DNA of 6,427 bases from Deltaproteobacteria bacterium (GTDB lineage Bacteria; Desulfobacterota; Deferrimicrobia; Deferrimicrobiales; Deferrimicrobiaceae): positions 1 to 6,427 of the forward strand of contig JAJZRM010000175.1 in assembly GCA_021802685.1 (NCBI GenBank), written 5' to 3'. Below, piece after piece: positions 1-6,076 of the stretch (within the stretch, counting starts at the first letter, position 1; every line of letters begins with the position of its first letter). Below the pieces are notes generated by a model that was given only the letters and a program-made list of their open reading frames with translations, was not told where the DNA came from and made no database searches. Made by a program: the position numbers and the translations under genes.

Positions 1-11
1 TTCTTTGCCAA
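1..11 (-). CDS. rpsN: Probable 5' end of 30S ribosomal protein S14 (partial)
   Basis: The last 11 bases read TTG-GCA-AAG-AA on the minus strand, Met-Ala-Lys-(Lys or Asn), with an AGGAG site 8 nt upstream. S14 proteins commonly start MAKK, and rpsN follows rplE in most bacterial spc operons. S14 is a protein of the 30S head. Whether it is the zinc-binding short form or the long form cannot be told from four residues. The call rests on position, ribosome binding site and these few codons; the TTG start is an inference. Confidence 0.55.
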
Positions 12-19
12 AGTCTCTT

Positions 20-24
20 CTCCT
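20..24 (-). promoter_or_regulatory. Ribosome binding site of the gene after rplE
   Basis: AGGAG on the minus strand, within a purine-rich GAGAGGAGAAGAGA run, 8 nt before a TTG at 9–11. Its presence supports a new coding start at the very edge of the window. Confidence 0.6.
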
Positions 25-42
25 CTCTCCCGCCCGGAAGGT

Positions 43-582
43 TTAAGCCCGGAACGGCATCCCCATGAGCTTCAGGAGCTCCAATCCTTCCTCGTCGGTC
101 CTCGCCGTGGTCACGATGGTGATGTTCATCCCCCGGATCTTGTCGATCTTGTCGTAGTTGACCTCGGGGAAGATGATCTGCTCCTTCACTCCGAGAGTGT
201 AGTTCCCCCGTCCGTCGAACCCCTTCGGGGAGATCCCCCGGAAATCGCGCACGCGGGGAAGGGCGATCGCCAGCAGCTTGTCGAGGAAGTAGTACATCCG
301 GTCCTTGCGCAGGGTCACCATCACGCCGATGGGAACGCCCTCGCGCAGCTTGAAATTCGCGATGCTCTTCCGGGCCTTCGTGACCACGGCCTTCTGGCCC
401 GTGATCACGCCGATCTCCTGCGCGGCCGAGTCGATCACCTTGATGTTCTCGATCGCGTCCCCGAGGCCCATGTTCACCACGACCTTTACGAGACGGGGCA
501 CCTGCATGATGTTGCGGTACCCGAACTTCTCCTTCAGCCGGGGAACGATTTCCTTCTTGTAGTGGTCCTGCAGTCTCGCCAT
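43..582 (-). CDS. rplE: 50S ribosomal protein L5
   Basis: L5 binds 5S rRNA with L18 and L25, forms the central protuberance, and contacts S13 and P-site tRNA. The 179-aa product has the same length as E. coli L5. Signatures are ARLQDHYKKEIVPRLKEKF at 2–20, NIMQVPRLVKVVVNMGLGDA at 24–43, ITGQKAVVTKARKSIANFKL at 60–79, REGVPIGVMVTLRKDRMYYF at 80–99, LPRVRDFRGISPKGFDGRGN at 108–127 and IFPEVNYDKIDKIRGMNIT at 137–155. The ATG at 582 agrees with the family start. Its Shine-Dalgarno candidate is a G-run (GGGGGTGAT) about 8–12 nt upstream, just after the hairpin at 598–614. It is followed after 31 bp by the probable rpsN start. Confidence 0.98.
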   Translation of the reverse strand: MARLQDHYKKEIVPRLKEKFGYRNIMQVPRLVKVVVNMGLGDAIENIKVIDSAAQEIGVITGQKAVVTKARKSIANFKLREGVPIGVMVTLRKDRMYYFLDKLLAIALPRVRDFRGISPKGFDGRGNYTLGVKEQIIFPEVNYDKIDKIRGMNITIVTTARTDEEGLELLKLMGMPFRA

Positions 583-597
583 TTCCGATCACCCCCA

Positions 598-614
598 TCC
601 GCCGCGGTGGCGGA
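598..614 (-). promoter_or_regulatory. Hairpin in the rplX–rplE gap
   Basis: The minus strand reads TCCGCC-ACCGC-GGCGGA, a perfect 6-bp stem with a 5-nt loop, 15 nt before the rplE ATG. In E. coli, S8 represses spc-operon translation by binding the mRNA around the rplE start, so the position is suggestive. I do not recognise the S8-binding internal-loop sequence here. It has no U-run and is not a terminator. The inverted repeat is seen; regulation is only a possibility. Confidence 0.35.
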
Positions 615-622
615 GGTTTCCG

Positions 623-964
623 TTATTTCTTCTTCGTTTCCAGGACGTCGCCGCACCGCTTGCAGGCCCGGCTTCTCTTCCCGGTCCCGTCGACGGGATT
701 CGCGATCCGGGTGGGCTTGTTGCACTTGTCGCACATGATCAGCACGTTGGAGAAGTCCATCGCCGCTTCCTTTTCCACGATGCCGCCCTGCGGGTGCGCC
801 TTCCCCGGCTTGATGTGCCGCTTCACCATGTTGACCTTCTCGACGAAGAGCCGGCCCTTTTCCCTGTCGATCTTGAGGACCCGGCCCACCTTCCCCTTCT
901 CCTTGCCGGCGATCACCTTGACGATGTCGTTCTTGCGGATGTGCACCTTTTTCCCCGCCTCCAT
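623..964 (-). CDS. rplX: 50S ribosomal protein L24 with C-terminal CxxC...CxxC
   Basis: L24 is an assembly initiator of the 50S subunit that binds the 5' end of 23S rRNA and sits near the tunnel exit. The 113-aa product begins MEAGKKVHIRKNDIVKVIAG; the KOW motif spans about 11–37 (GKEKGKVGRVLKID). NMVKRHIKPGKAHPQGGIVEK at 45–65 is a family hallmark. Cys78, Cys81, Cys101 and Cys104 form two CxxC pairs in the tail, as in many bacterial L24 proteins. They suggest a bound zinc, whereas E. coli-type L24 proteins may lack a full set. The open frame extends to 1291, but that part is out-of-frame rplN. ATG 964 is preceded by a GGGGGAG run. rplE follows after 40 bp. Confidence 0.97.
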   Translation of the reverse strand: MEAGKKVHIRKNDIVKVIAGKEKGKVGRVLKIDREKGRLFVEKVNMVKRHIKPGKAHPQGGIVEKEAAMDFSNVLIMCDKCNKPTRIANPVDGTGKRSRACKRCGDVLETKKK

Positions 965-978
965 GGCGCTCCCCCTGC

Positions 979-1347
979 TCACAGGACTTCCGGCGCCAGG
1001 GAGATGATCTTCATGAACTTCCTGGCGCGCAGCTCGCGGGCGACCGGGCCGAAGATCCGGGTCCCGACCGGTTCTCCCTGCGGATTGATCAGGACGGCGG
1101 AATTCTGGTCGAACCGCAGGTAGCTGCCGTCCGCCCGGCCGACCTCCTTGACGGTCCGGACGACCACGGCCTTGTAGACGTCGCCCTTCTTCACCTTCCC
1201 GTGGGGGATCGCTTCCTTCACGCTCACCACGATGATGTCGCCCACGGTGGCGTAACGGCGCCTGCTGCCGCCCAGGACCTTCAAACAGCAAAGACGCTTC
1301 GCGCCGGAATTGTCGGCGGCGTCGAGCATGGTCTGCATCTGGATCAT
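979..1347 (-). CDS. rplN: 50S ribosomal protein L14
   Basis: L14 lies on the 50S interface, forms bridges with 16S rRNA and is the docking site of the silencing factor RsfS. The 122-aa product has the exact length typical of bacteria. MIQMQTMLDAADNSGAKRL at 1–19 is the signature N-terminus; KVLGGSRRRYATVGDIIVV at 23–41 and KKGDVYKAVVVRTVKE at 53–68 form the barrel; RIFGPVARELRARKFMKIIS at 97–116 is the conserved C-terminal part. The ATG has a GGAG 10 nt upstream. In E. coli this gene opens a separate spc operon with its own promoter, but here only 32 bp separate it from rpsQ, so read-through from the S10 genes is expected. rplX follows after 14 bp. Confidence 0.98.
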   Translation of the reverse strand: MIQMQTMLDAADNSGAKRLCCLKVLGGSRRRYATVGDIIVVSVKEAIPHGKVKKGDVYKAVVVRTVKEVGRADGSYLRFDQNSAVLINPQGEPVGTRIFGPVARELRARKFMKIISLAPEVL

Positions 1348-1379
1348 GGCGTTTCCACTCCGCTACGGGGATTTGCCGA

Positions 1380-1643
1380 TTACCGTACGACGGGCCGGTC
1401 GATCAGCTGGTTGACGCGCCACCGCTTGTCCTTGCTGATCGGACGCGATTCGATGATCTCCACGCGATCGCCGATCTGGTACTCGTTCCTCTCGTCGTGC
1501 GCCTTGATGTTGTTGCGGCGCTTCACGTATTTCTTGTATACGGGATGCGGAACGAGCCGCTCGACCCGGACGACGACGGTCTTGTCCATCCGGTCGCTGA
1601 CGACCACCCCCACCTTCCTTTTCTGGATCCCACGGGTACCCAT
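1380..1643 (-). CDS. rpsQ: 30S ribosomal protein S17
   Basis: S17 is a primary 16S rRNA-binding protein of the 30S body with an OB fold. The product from ATG 1643 is 87 aa (E. coli 84). It reads MGTRGIQKRKVGVVVSDRMD at the start, then KTVVVRVERLVPHPVYKKYV at 21–40, KAHDERNEYQIGDRVEI at 47–63 and SRPISKDKRWRV at 67–78, all family hallmarks. An in-frame ATG at 1661 would add six residues (MTAEDA). I prefer 1643 because it has GGAGG 5 nt upstream and aligns with the usual S17 N-terminus (M-x-x-RG-x-x-K). The 1661 start, one base after the rpmC stop, remains possible by coupling. rplN follows after 32 bp. Confidence 0.96.
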   Translation of the reverse strand: MGTRGIQKRKVGVVVSDRMDKTVVVRVERLVPHPVYKKYVKRRNNIKAHDERNEYQIGDRVEIIESRPISKDKRWRVNQLIDRPVVR

Positions 1644-1648
1644 CGCAT

Positions 1649-1653
1649 CCTCC
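1649..1653 (-). promoter_or_regulatory. Ribosome binding site that decides the rpsQ start
   Basis: GGAGG on the minus strand, 5 nt before the ATG at 1643. The other in-frame ATG at 1661 lies upstream of this site, one base after the rpmC stop, and has only a weak GAAGG about 9 nt before it. Confidence 0.65.
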
Positions 1654-1662
1654 GCCGTCATG

Positions 1663-1863
1663 TCAGACCGCCTTCCCTTCCGTCTTCGCCTGCAGGAACG
1701 TGATCACCCTGGCCAGGTCCCTCCGCCGGTTGCGGATCAACATCTTGTCGTCCAGGGCGGACGCGCTTCGTTTCATCTTCAGCCGGAAGATCTCGTCCCG
1801 GAGCTCGCGCTCCTTCTGGCGAAGCTCTTCCGCCGCCAGGTCCCGCGCTTCCTTCTTCTTCAT
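1663..1863 (-). CDS. rpmC: 50S ribosomal protein L29
   Basis: L29 is a small helical protein near the exit tunnel, next to L23. The 66-aa product is of standard length. Residues 1–20 (MKKKEARDLAAEELRQKERE) and 21–35 form the first long helix, and 40–60 (KMLIRNRRRDLARVITFLQ within it) the second, where RRDLARV..L is the family signature. The frame is open upstream to 1968, but that part is an out-of-frame reading of rplP. ATG 1863 fits the family and follows the rplP stop by 4 bp. Its ribosome binding site is weak (GAGAGG within the last rplP codons), so coupling to rplP is likely. The stop TGA is followed by rpsQ. Confidence 0.95.
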   Translation of the reverse strand: MKKKEARDLAAEELRQKERELRDEIFRLKMKRSASALDDKMLIRNRRRDLARVITFLQAKTEGKAV

Positions 1864-1867
1864 CGCC

Positions 1868-2278
<411 letters not shown>

Positions 2279-2291
2279 CGATCCCGTTCTC

Positions 2292-2948
2292 CTATTCGTT
2301 GATGGCCGGGGAGGAGGGCGCCTGCGGCAACACCTCGCCCTTGTAGATCCATACCTTCACGCCGATGATCCCGTAGGTGGTGCGCGCCTCCGCGACGCCG
2401 TATTCGATGTCGGCCCGTACGGTGTGCAGCGGGACGCGTCCCTCCCGGTACCATTCGGTGCGGGACATCTCCGCGCCGCCCAGGCGTCCGGCGACCTGGA
2501 TCTTGATCCCCTTGGCGCCCAGCTTCATGGAGGAGAGGACCGTCTTTTTCATGGCCCGCCGGAAAGCGATCCGCCGCTCCAGCTGCATCGCAACGTTTTC
2601 CGCGGTCAGCTGGGCGTCGGTTTCGGGACGCCGGATCTCGACGATGTTGATCGAAACCTCCTTCGTCGTGAGTTTCAGGAGGTCCTTTTTCAGGTTTTCG
2701 ATCTCCGCGCCCTTTTTCCCGATGACGATGCCCGGCCTCGCCGTCGCGATGAGGATGTTGACACGGTTGCTGCGGCGTTCGATCTCGATGGAGGACACCC
2801 CCGCATGGTTCAGGCGGCCCTTCACGTAGCGGCGGATCCGCAGGTCCTCCTGGAGCTGGGACGCGTACTCCTTTTCGGAGTACCAGCGCGACCGCCAGCT
2901 CCTTATGATGCCAAGCCGAAAACCGTAGGGGTTCGTCTTCTGTCCCAA
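2292..2948 (-). CDS. rpsC: 30S ribosomal protein S3
   Basis: S3 forms part of the mRNA entry channel on the 30S head and contributes to ribosomal helicase activity with S4 and S5. The 218-aa product fits the family (about 210–233). The N-terminus MGQKTNPYGFRLGI is canonical. A type-2 KH domain follows, with PGIVIGKKGAEIE at 72–84; the GKKG loop at 77–80 is the GxxG motif. The C-terminal S3 domain has AMKKTVLSSMKLGAKGIKI at 131–149, GRLGGAEMSRTEWYREGRVP at 153–172 and TTYGIIGVKVWIYKGE at 189–204. The start codon is TTG, placed by the conserved N-terminus and the AGGAGG 6 nt upstream; no nearby in-frame ATG fits. Its TAG stop overlaps the ribosome binding site of rplP. Confidence 0.98.
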   Translation of the reverse strand: MGQKTNPYGFRLGIIRSWRSRWYSEKEYASQLQEDLRIRRYVKGRLNHAGVSSIEIERRSNRVNILIATARPGIVIGKKGAEIENLKKDLLKLTTKEVSINIVEIRRPETDAQLTAENVAMQLERRIAFRRAMKKTVLSSMKLGAKGIKIQVAGRLGGAEMSRTEWYREGRVPLHTVRADIEYGVAEARTTYGIIGVKVWIYKGEVLPQAPSSPAINE

Positions 2949-2954
2949 TCTATG

Positions 2955-2960
2955 CCTCCT
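2955..2960 (-). promoter_or_regulatory. Strong ribosome binding site of rpsC
   Basis: A perfect AGGAGG on the minus strand, 6 nt before the TTG at 2948. It is the best match to the consensus in the window and decides the non-ATG start of rpsC. Confidence 0.85.
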
Positions 2961-2980
2961 GGAAGGATCCGGCGCCCGGA

Positions 2981-3313
2981 TCAGGCCTCGTCGACGATGA
3001 TCGTGATATGGCTCGTCCGCCTCTTGTATTTGTGCGCCCGCCCCATCGGCGCGGGACGGAACCGTTTCTGGGAAGCCCCGCAGTTCACGTAGGCGCTCTT
3101 CACGTACAGCATGTCCACGTCGATCACGCCGGTCTGCCCCGCGTTCGCGATGGCCGAATCGAGCACTTTCTTCACGGTGGCGGCGGACGCCTTCTTCGCC
3201 ATGGAGAGGATCGTCCGCGCGTCGGAGATCTTCTTTCCCCGGATGAGGTCCACCACCAGGCGCGCCTTTCTCGGGGAGACGCGCATGAATTTCGCGGTCG
3301 CGGTCGCTTCCAT
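2981..3313 (-). CDS. rplV: 50S ribosomal protein L22
   Basis: L22 contacts all 23S rRNA domains and its extended hairpin lines the exit-tunnel constriction opposite L4. The 110-aa product matches E. coli (110). The globular part contains FMRVSPRKARLVVDLIRGK at 9–27 and the helix around VKKVLDSAIANA at 47–58. The hairpin and tip are RFRPAPMGRAHKYKRRTSHI at 84–103, with no deletion where macrolide-resistance deletions occur in E. coli. The frame stays open upstream to 3577, but that is an out-of-frame reading of rpsS. ATG 3313 agrees with the family N-terminus and has an AGGAGG-like run 10 nt upstream. rpsC follows after 32 bp. Confidence 0.97.
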   Translation of the reverse strand: MEATATAKFMRVSPRKARLVVDLIRGKKISDARTILSMAKKASAATVKKVLDSAIANAGQTGVIDVDMLYVKSAYVNCGASQKRFRPAPMGRAHKYKRRTSHITIIVDEA

Positions 3314-3338
3314 TCCCGGTTCTCCTCCTGATTCGCTC

Positions 3339-3620
3339 TTACTTCTTGATCTTGGCCTTGCGGTCGCCCGAGTGCCCGTGGAACGTCCGCGTGGGGGAGA
3401 ACTCTCCCATCTTGTGTCCCACCATGTTTTCCGTGACGAAGACCGGCATGAACTTCCGGCCGTTATGGACGGCGAAAGTGTACCCCACCATGTCGGGGGT
3501 GATGGTCGACCGGCGGGACCAGGTCTTGATGACCTTCTTGTCCCCGGTTTCCACGGCCTTGGCGACCTTCCGCGCAAGCCCTTCCTCCACGTACGGTCCC
3601 TTCTTGATGGATCGCGCCAC
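3339..3620 (-). CDS. rpsS: 30S ribosomal protein S19
   Basis: S19 lies in the 30S head, pairs with S13 and contacts the A-site finger and bridge regions of the 50S subunit. The 93-aa product has standard length. Diagnostic segments are MARSIKKGPYVEE at the start, KTWSRRSTITPDMVG at 32–46, AVHNGRKFMPVFVTENMVGHK at 50–70, and GEFSPTRTFHGHSGDRK at 72–88. The start codon is GTG, because translation must begin at ARSIKKGP and no ATG is available there. The upstream sequence has only a weak GGGG-type site about 7–8 nt before the GTG, so coupling to rplB termination 18 bp upstream may help initiation. It is followed after 25 bp by rplV. Confidence 0.97.
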   Translation of the reverse strand: MARSIKKGPYVEEGLARKVAKAVETGDKKVIKTWSRRSTITPDMVGYTFAVHNGRKFMPVFVTENMVGHKMGEFSPTRTFHGHSGDRKAKIKK

Positions 3621-3638
3621 GTCCTGGCCCCTTTTCCG

Positions 3639-4463
3639 TTATTTTCCGCGCCGTTTGACTATGAACTTGTCGGTCCCGGGGTTCTTGCGCGTCCTGTACC
3701 CCTTGGTCGGCTTTCCCCAAGGCGTGCAAGGGTGCCGTCCTCCGGAAGACCGCCCCTCGCCCCCGCCCAGGGGGTGGTCGACGGGATTCATCGCGACGCC
3801 CCGGACGGTCGGGCGGACCCCCTTCCAACGGCTGCGTCCCGCCTTCCCCAGGGAAACTTTTTCATGATCGAGGTTTCCGACCTGGCCCACCGTGGCCATG
3901 CATTCCATGAACACGAGCCGCACCTCCCCCGAAGCGAGGCGCAGGTGGGCGTACTGCCCTTCCTTGGCGAGGATCTGGGCGACCGCTCCCGCCGATCTGG
4001 CGAGCTGCCCGCCTTTCCCGACCTTCAATTCGATGTTGTGGATGAGCGTCCCCACGGGGATGTTCCGTATCGGCAGCGCGTTGCCCGGCTTGATGTCCGC
4101 TCCGGCGCCCGCCATGACCGTGTCTCCCACGGACAGGCCGCTGGGGGCGAGGATGTACCGCTTCTCGCCGTCCGCGTAGTGAAGCAGCGCGATGCGGGCG
4201 GAGCGGTTCGGGTCGTACTCCAGCGCAGCCACCTTCGCGGGGATCTCCTGCTTGTTGCGCTTGAAATCGATGATCCGGTACTTGCGCTTGTGCCCGCCCC
4301 CGCGGTGCCAGACCGTGATCTCCCCGAAATTGTTCCTCCCGCCGCTGCTCGAAAGACTTTCCGTGAGGGCGCGCTCCGGCTTCTTCGGCGTCAGGTCCTC
4401 CGTGGTAAGGACCGTCATGCCCCTTCGCCCGGGGGAAGTCGGCTTGTACTTTCGGATGCCCAT
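3639..4463 (-). CDS. rplB: 50S ribosomal protein L2
   Basis: L2 is one of the most conserved 50S proteins; it binds 23S rRNA, is needed for subunit association and lies close to the peptidyl-transferase centre. The 274-aa product matches the usual 273–277. The N-terminal MGIRKYKPTSPGRRG, the GRNNFGEITVWHRGGGHKR region at 42–60, and the C-terminal RGVAMNPVDHPLGGGEGR segment at 221–238 are all present. Asp229-His230 match E. coli Asp228-His229, the functionally studied pair. The second His of the E. coli DHPHGG motif is Leu here (residue 232), a variant I believe occurs in other bacteria. The C-terminus TDKFIVKRR is typical. The start ATG has AAGGAG 7 nt upstream; rpsS follows after 18 bp. Confidence 0.98.
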   Translation of the reverse strand: MGIRKYKPTSPGRRGMTVLTTEDLTPKKPERALTESLSSSGGRNNFGEITVWHRGGGHKRKYRIIDFKRNKQEIPAKVAALEYDPNRSARIALLHYADGEKRYILAPSGLSVGDTVMAGAGADIKPGNALPIRNIPVGTLIHNIELKVGKGGQLARSAGAVAQILAKEGQYAHLRLASGEVRLVFMECMATVGQVGNLDHEKVSLGKAGRSRWKGVRPTVRGVAMNPVDHPLGGGEGRSSGGRHPCTPWGKPTKGYRTRKNPGTDKFIVKRRGK

Positions 4464-4465
4464 CG

Positions 4466-4753
4466 CTACACTCCTTCGAAAAACTCGATCTTGTCGCCCT
4501 CTTTCAGGGTGACGACCGCCTTTTTCCAGCCCGGGCGCAGCCCCACGGTGCGCCCCCGCCGCTTCGTCTTCCCCGCCACGTTCATCGTGCGGACATCGAC
4601 GACCTTCACCTTGAAATGCTTTTCCACCGCTTCCCGCACCTCTTTCTTGTTGGCGCGGAAATCCACGGCGAACAGGACCGAATTCGCCACCCCCTTCAAA
4701 AGGGTCGATTTCTCGGTGATCAGGGGCCGCTTGATGACGTCGGAGAGGTTCAT
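4466..4753 (-). CDS. rplW: 50S ribosomal protein L23
   Basis: L23 sits at the mouth of the peptide exit tunnel and is the docking point for trigger factor and near that of the signal recognition particle. The 95-aa product has the N-terminal RPLITEKS signature. Glu14 aligns with E. coli Glu18, the trigger-factor contact. RANKKEVREAVE at 33–44, the KTKRRGRTVGLRPGWKKA segment at 62–79 and VTLKEGDKIEFFEG at 81–94 are all typical. The start ATG overlaps the rplD stop by 4 bp (ATGA). The TAG stop lies 2 bp before the rplB ATG, and the rplB ribosome binding site is inside the end of this gene, so rplD, rplW and rplB are likely translated as a coupled block. Confidence 0.97.
   Translation of the reverse strand: MNLSDVIKRPLITEKSTLLKGVANSVLFAVDFRANKKEVREAVEKHFKVKVVDVRTMNVAGKTKRRGRTVGLRPGWKKAVVTLKEGDKIEFFEGV
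4471..4476 (-). promoter_or_regulatory. Ribosome binding site of rplB
   Basis: AAGGAG on the minus strand, inside the last codons of rplW and 7 nt before the rplB ATG. The 7-nt spacer contains the TAG stop of rplW, so terminating ribosomes sit directly over the next start. Confidence 0.75.
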
Positions 4754-5373
4754 TTTCCGAGCACCTCGGAGATTTTCTCGAGCGCCGTGCGCGTCAGCAC
4801 GAGCTGTTCGTACGACAGGACGTCGTACACGTTGAGGGCCGTCACCGGGAGCGTCTTGAACCCTTTCAGGTTCCTCACGCCCAGCGCGAGGTTCTCCGGC
4901 GAACCGTCCACGACGAGGAGCGCGTTGGTCAGCCCCAGGGCGGACGCCACCTTGAGGAATTCCCGGGTCTTGGGGGACGGCAAGGAGAGGTCGTCCACGA
5001 GGACGATCCGGTTCTCCTTCGCCCGGGCGCTGAGCGCGCTGCGCAAGGCCGCCCTCATCTCCTTCCGGTTCACCTTCAGGCCGTAGCCCCGGGGATGCGG
5101 GCCGAACACGGTGCCGCCCCCCCGGAGAAGCGGGGAACGGCTGGTCCCCATCCGGGCGCGTCCCGTCCCCTTCTGCCGGAACGGTTTCTTGCCGCCGCCG
5201 GAAACGTCCTTGCGGGTCTTGGTGTCGTGCGTCCCGGCCCGGCGCGCCGCCAGCTGCGCCGTGACCACGTGCTGCAGCAGGTGCGTCTTCACCTCGGCGC
5301 CGAACACGGCGTCGGGAAGCTCCACCGACCCGGCGGCTTTCCGCTCCTTGTCCACGATTTCGACGGTAGCCAT
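4750..5373 (-). CDS. rplD: 50S ribosomal protein L4
   Basis: L4 binds domain I of 23S rRNA and extends a loop to the exit-tunnel constriction. In E. coli it also represses the S10 operon through the rpsJ leader. The product is 207 aa, close to the 201 of E. coli. The tunnel loop is clear: GGGKKPFRQKGTGRARMG at about 59–76, then SPLLRGGGTVFGP. Lys62 or Lys63 lies where E. coli erythromycin-resistance changes occur, and it is unchanged from wild type. The globular end has KENRIVLVDDL at 119–129 and LLVVDGSPENL at 152–162. The ATG start has a GAGGAG site 7 nt upstream. The stop TGA overlaps the rplW start as ATGA, implying coupled translation. No leader of the E. coli type precedes rpsJ here, so L4 feedback at that site looks unlikely. 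Confidence 0.98.
   Translation of the reverse strand: MATVEIVDKERKAAGSVELPDAVFGAEVKTHLLQHVVTAQLAARRAGTHDTKTRKDVSGGGKKPFRQKGTGRARMGTSRSPLLRGGGTVFGPHPRGYGLKVNRKEMRAALRSALSARAKENRIVLVDDLSLPSPKTREFLKVASALGLTNALLVVDGSPENLALGVRNLKGFKTLPVTALNVYDVLSYEQLVLTRTALEKISEVLGK
4756..4770 (-). promoter_or_regulatory. Small hairpin at the rplD/rplW junction
   Basis: The minus strand contains TCCGAG-GTG-CTCGGA, a perfect 6-bp stem with a 3-nt loop, ending 2 nt before the rplW ATG. It lies in the last codons of rplD and includes the GAGG that is the best candidate ribosome binding site for rplW. If folded it would hide that site until ribosomes finishing rplD open it. The inverted repeat is visible; its function is inferred and it could be chance in GC-rich coding DNA. 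Confidence 0.35.
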
Positions 5374-5380
5374 GTCGTTG

Positions 5381-5386
5381 CTCCTC
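5381..5386 (-). promoter_or_regulatory. Ribosome binding site of rplD
   Basis: GAGGAG on the minus strand, 7 nt before the ATG at 5373. It fixes the rplD start there rather than at the in-frame ATG at 5430, which lies inside rplC and would add 19 residues unlike L4. Confidence 0.8.
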
Positions 5387-5395
5387 GCGAAACCC

Positions 5396-6034
5396 TTAAT
5401 TGCCTTGCTTCTTGACGGCCCGGCGGACATAGACCAGGCTGTTCTTCGCCCCGGGAACCGCGCCCCGGACGAGGAGCAGGTTCTTCTCCGGTTGAACCCC
5501 CACGACCCGGAGATTGAGGATCGTGACCCGTTCGTTGCCGTAGTGACCGGCCATCTTCATGTTTTTGATGACGCGGGAAGGATAGGCGGAGGCGCCGATC
5601 GACCCGGGCGCCCTGTGGAACATGGAGCCGTGCGTGGCGCGGCCCCCGCGGAAATTCCACCGCTTGATGACCCCGGCGAACCCGCGGCCCTTCGTGTGCC
5701 CCATCACGTCGACGACGTCGCCTTCCTTGAAGATGTCGACCTTGATCTCGGAACCGACGTCCAGGGGATCGCTTCCCTCGATGCGGATCTCCTGGAGCGC
5801 GCGGAACGTTCCTTTCCCCGCTTTCTGGAAGTGCCCCAGCATGGGCTTGCCCGCCTGATGGGCCTTCATCTGGAGAAACCCGATCTGTACCGCGTCGTAG
5901 CCGTCGTCCCGCGACGTCTTGCGCTGGATCACGGTGCAAGGCCCGGCCTCGATCACGGTGACGGGAATGACCTTCCCTTCCGTGTCGAACACCTGGGTCA
6001 TACCCAGTTTCTTTCCCAATATTCCGGTCATCAT
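5396..6034 (-). CDS. rplC: 50S ribosomal protein L3
   Basis: L3 is an early-assembly 50S protein that binds 23S rRNA near its 3' end and sends a long loop toward the peptidyl-transferase centre. The start MMTGILGKKLGMTQVF is the family N-terminus. The signature GFAGVIKRWNFRGG at about residues 118–131 and the loop ATHGSMFHRAPGSIG at 133–147 are present, followed by MAGHYGNERVT. The start is uncertain. ATG 6034 gives 212 aa and fits the family, ATG 6031 is equally compatible, and GTG 6043 would give 215 aa. No strong Shine-Dalgarno favours any of them: a GGAAG lies 12 nt before 6034 and only 3 nt before 6043. The Gln methylated by PrmB in E. coli L3 (Q150) is Ala here. The gene lies 42 bp after rpsJ and 22 bp before rplD. 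Confidence 0.96.
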   Translation of the reverse strand: MMTGILGKKLGMTQVFDTEGKVIPVTVIEAGPCTVIQRKTSRDDGYDAVQIGFLQMKAHQAGKPMLGHFQKAGKGTFRALQEIRIEGSDPLDVGSEIKVDIFKEGDVVDVMGHTKGRGFAGVIKRWNFRGGRATHGSMFHRAPGSIGASAYPSRVIKNMKMAGHYGNERVTILNLRVVGVQPEKNLLLVRGAVPGAKNSLVYVRRAVKKQGN

Positions 6035-6076
6035 CGTCGGCACCCGCTTCCGTTCTCGGTCGTTTTCGTCCGTCCG

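Noticed and set aside
598..614. Rho-independent terminator between rplX and rplE
   Set aside because: The stem is only 6 bp and is followed by A/G sequence, not a T-run; the next gene starts 15 nt later.
965..1291. N-terminal extension of rplX
   Set aside because: This part is an out-of-frame reading of rplN; the L24 family start is at 964.
3111..4835. A 574-codon open frame on the plus strand
   Set aside because: It lies antisense across rplV, rpsS, rplB and rplW, all of which are certain by homology. Its translation is low-complexity (rich in Pro, Arg, Asp, Leu) and matches no family I know. Long antisense frames are expected in GC-rich genes with strong third-position bias.
5374..5430. 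N-terminal extension of rplD to the ATG at 5430
   Set aside because: The added residues overlap the end of rplC, have no L4 homology, and the ATG at 5373 has a good ribosome binding site.
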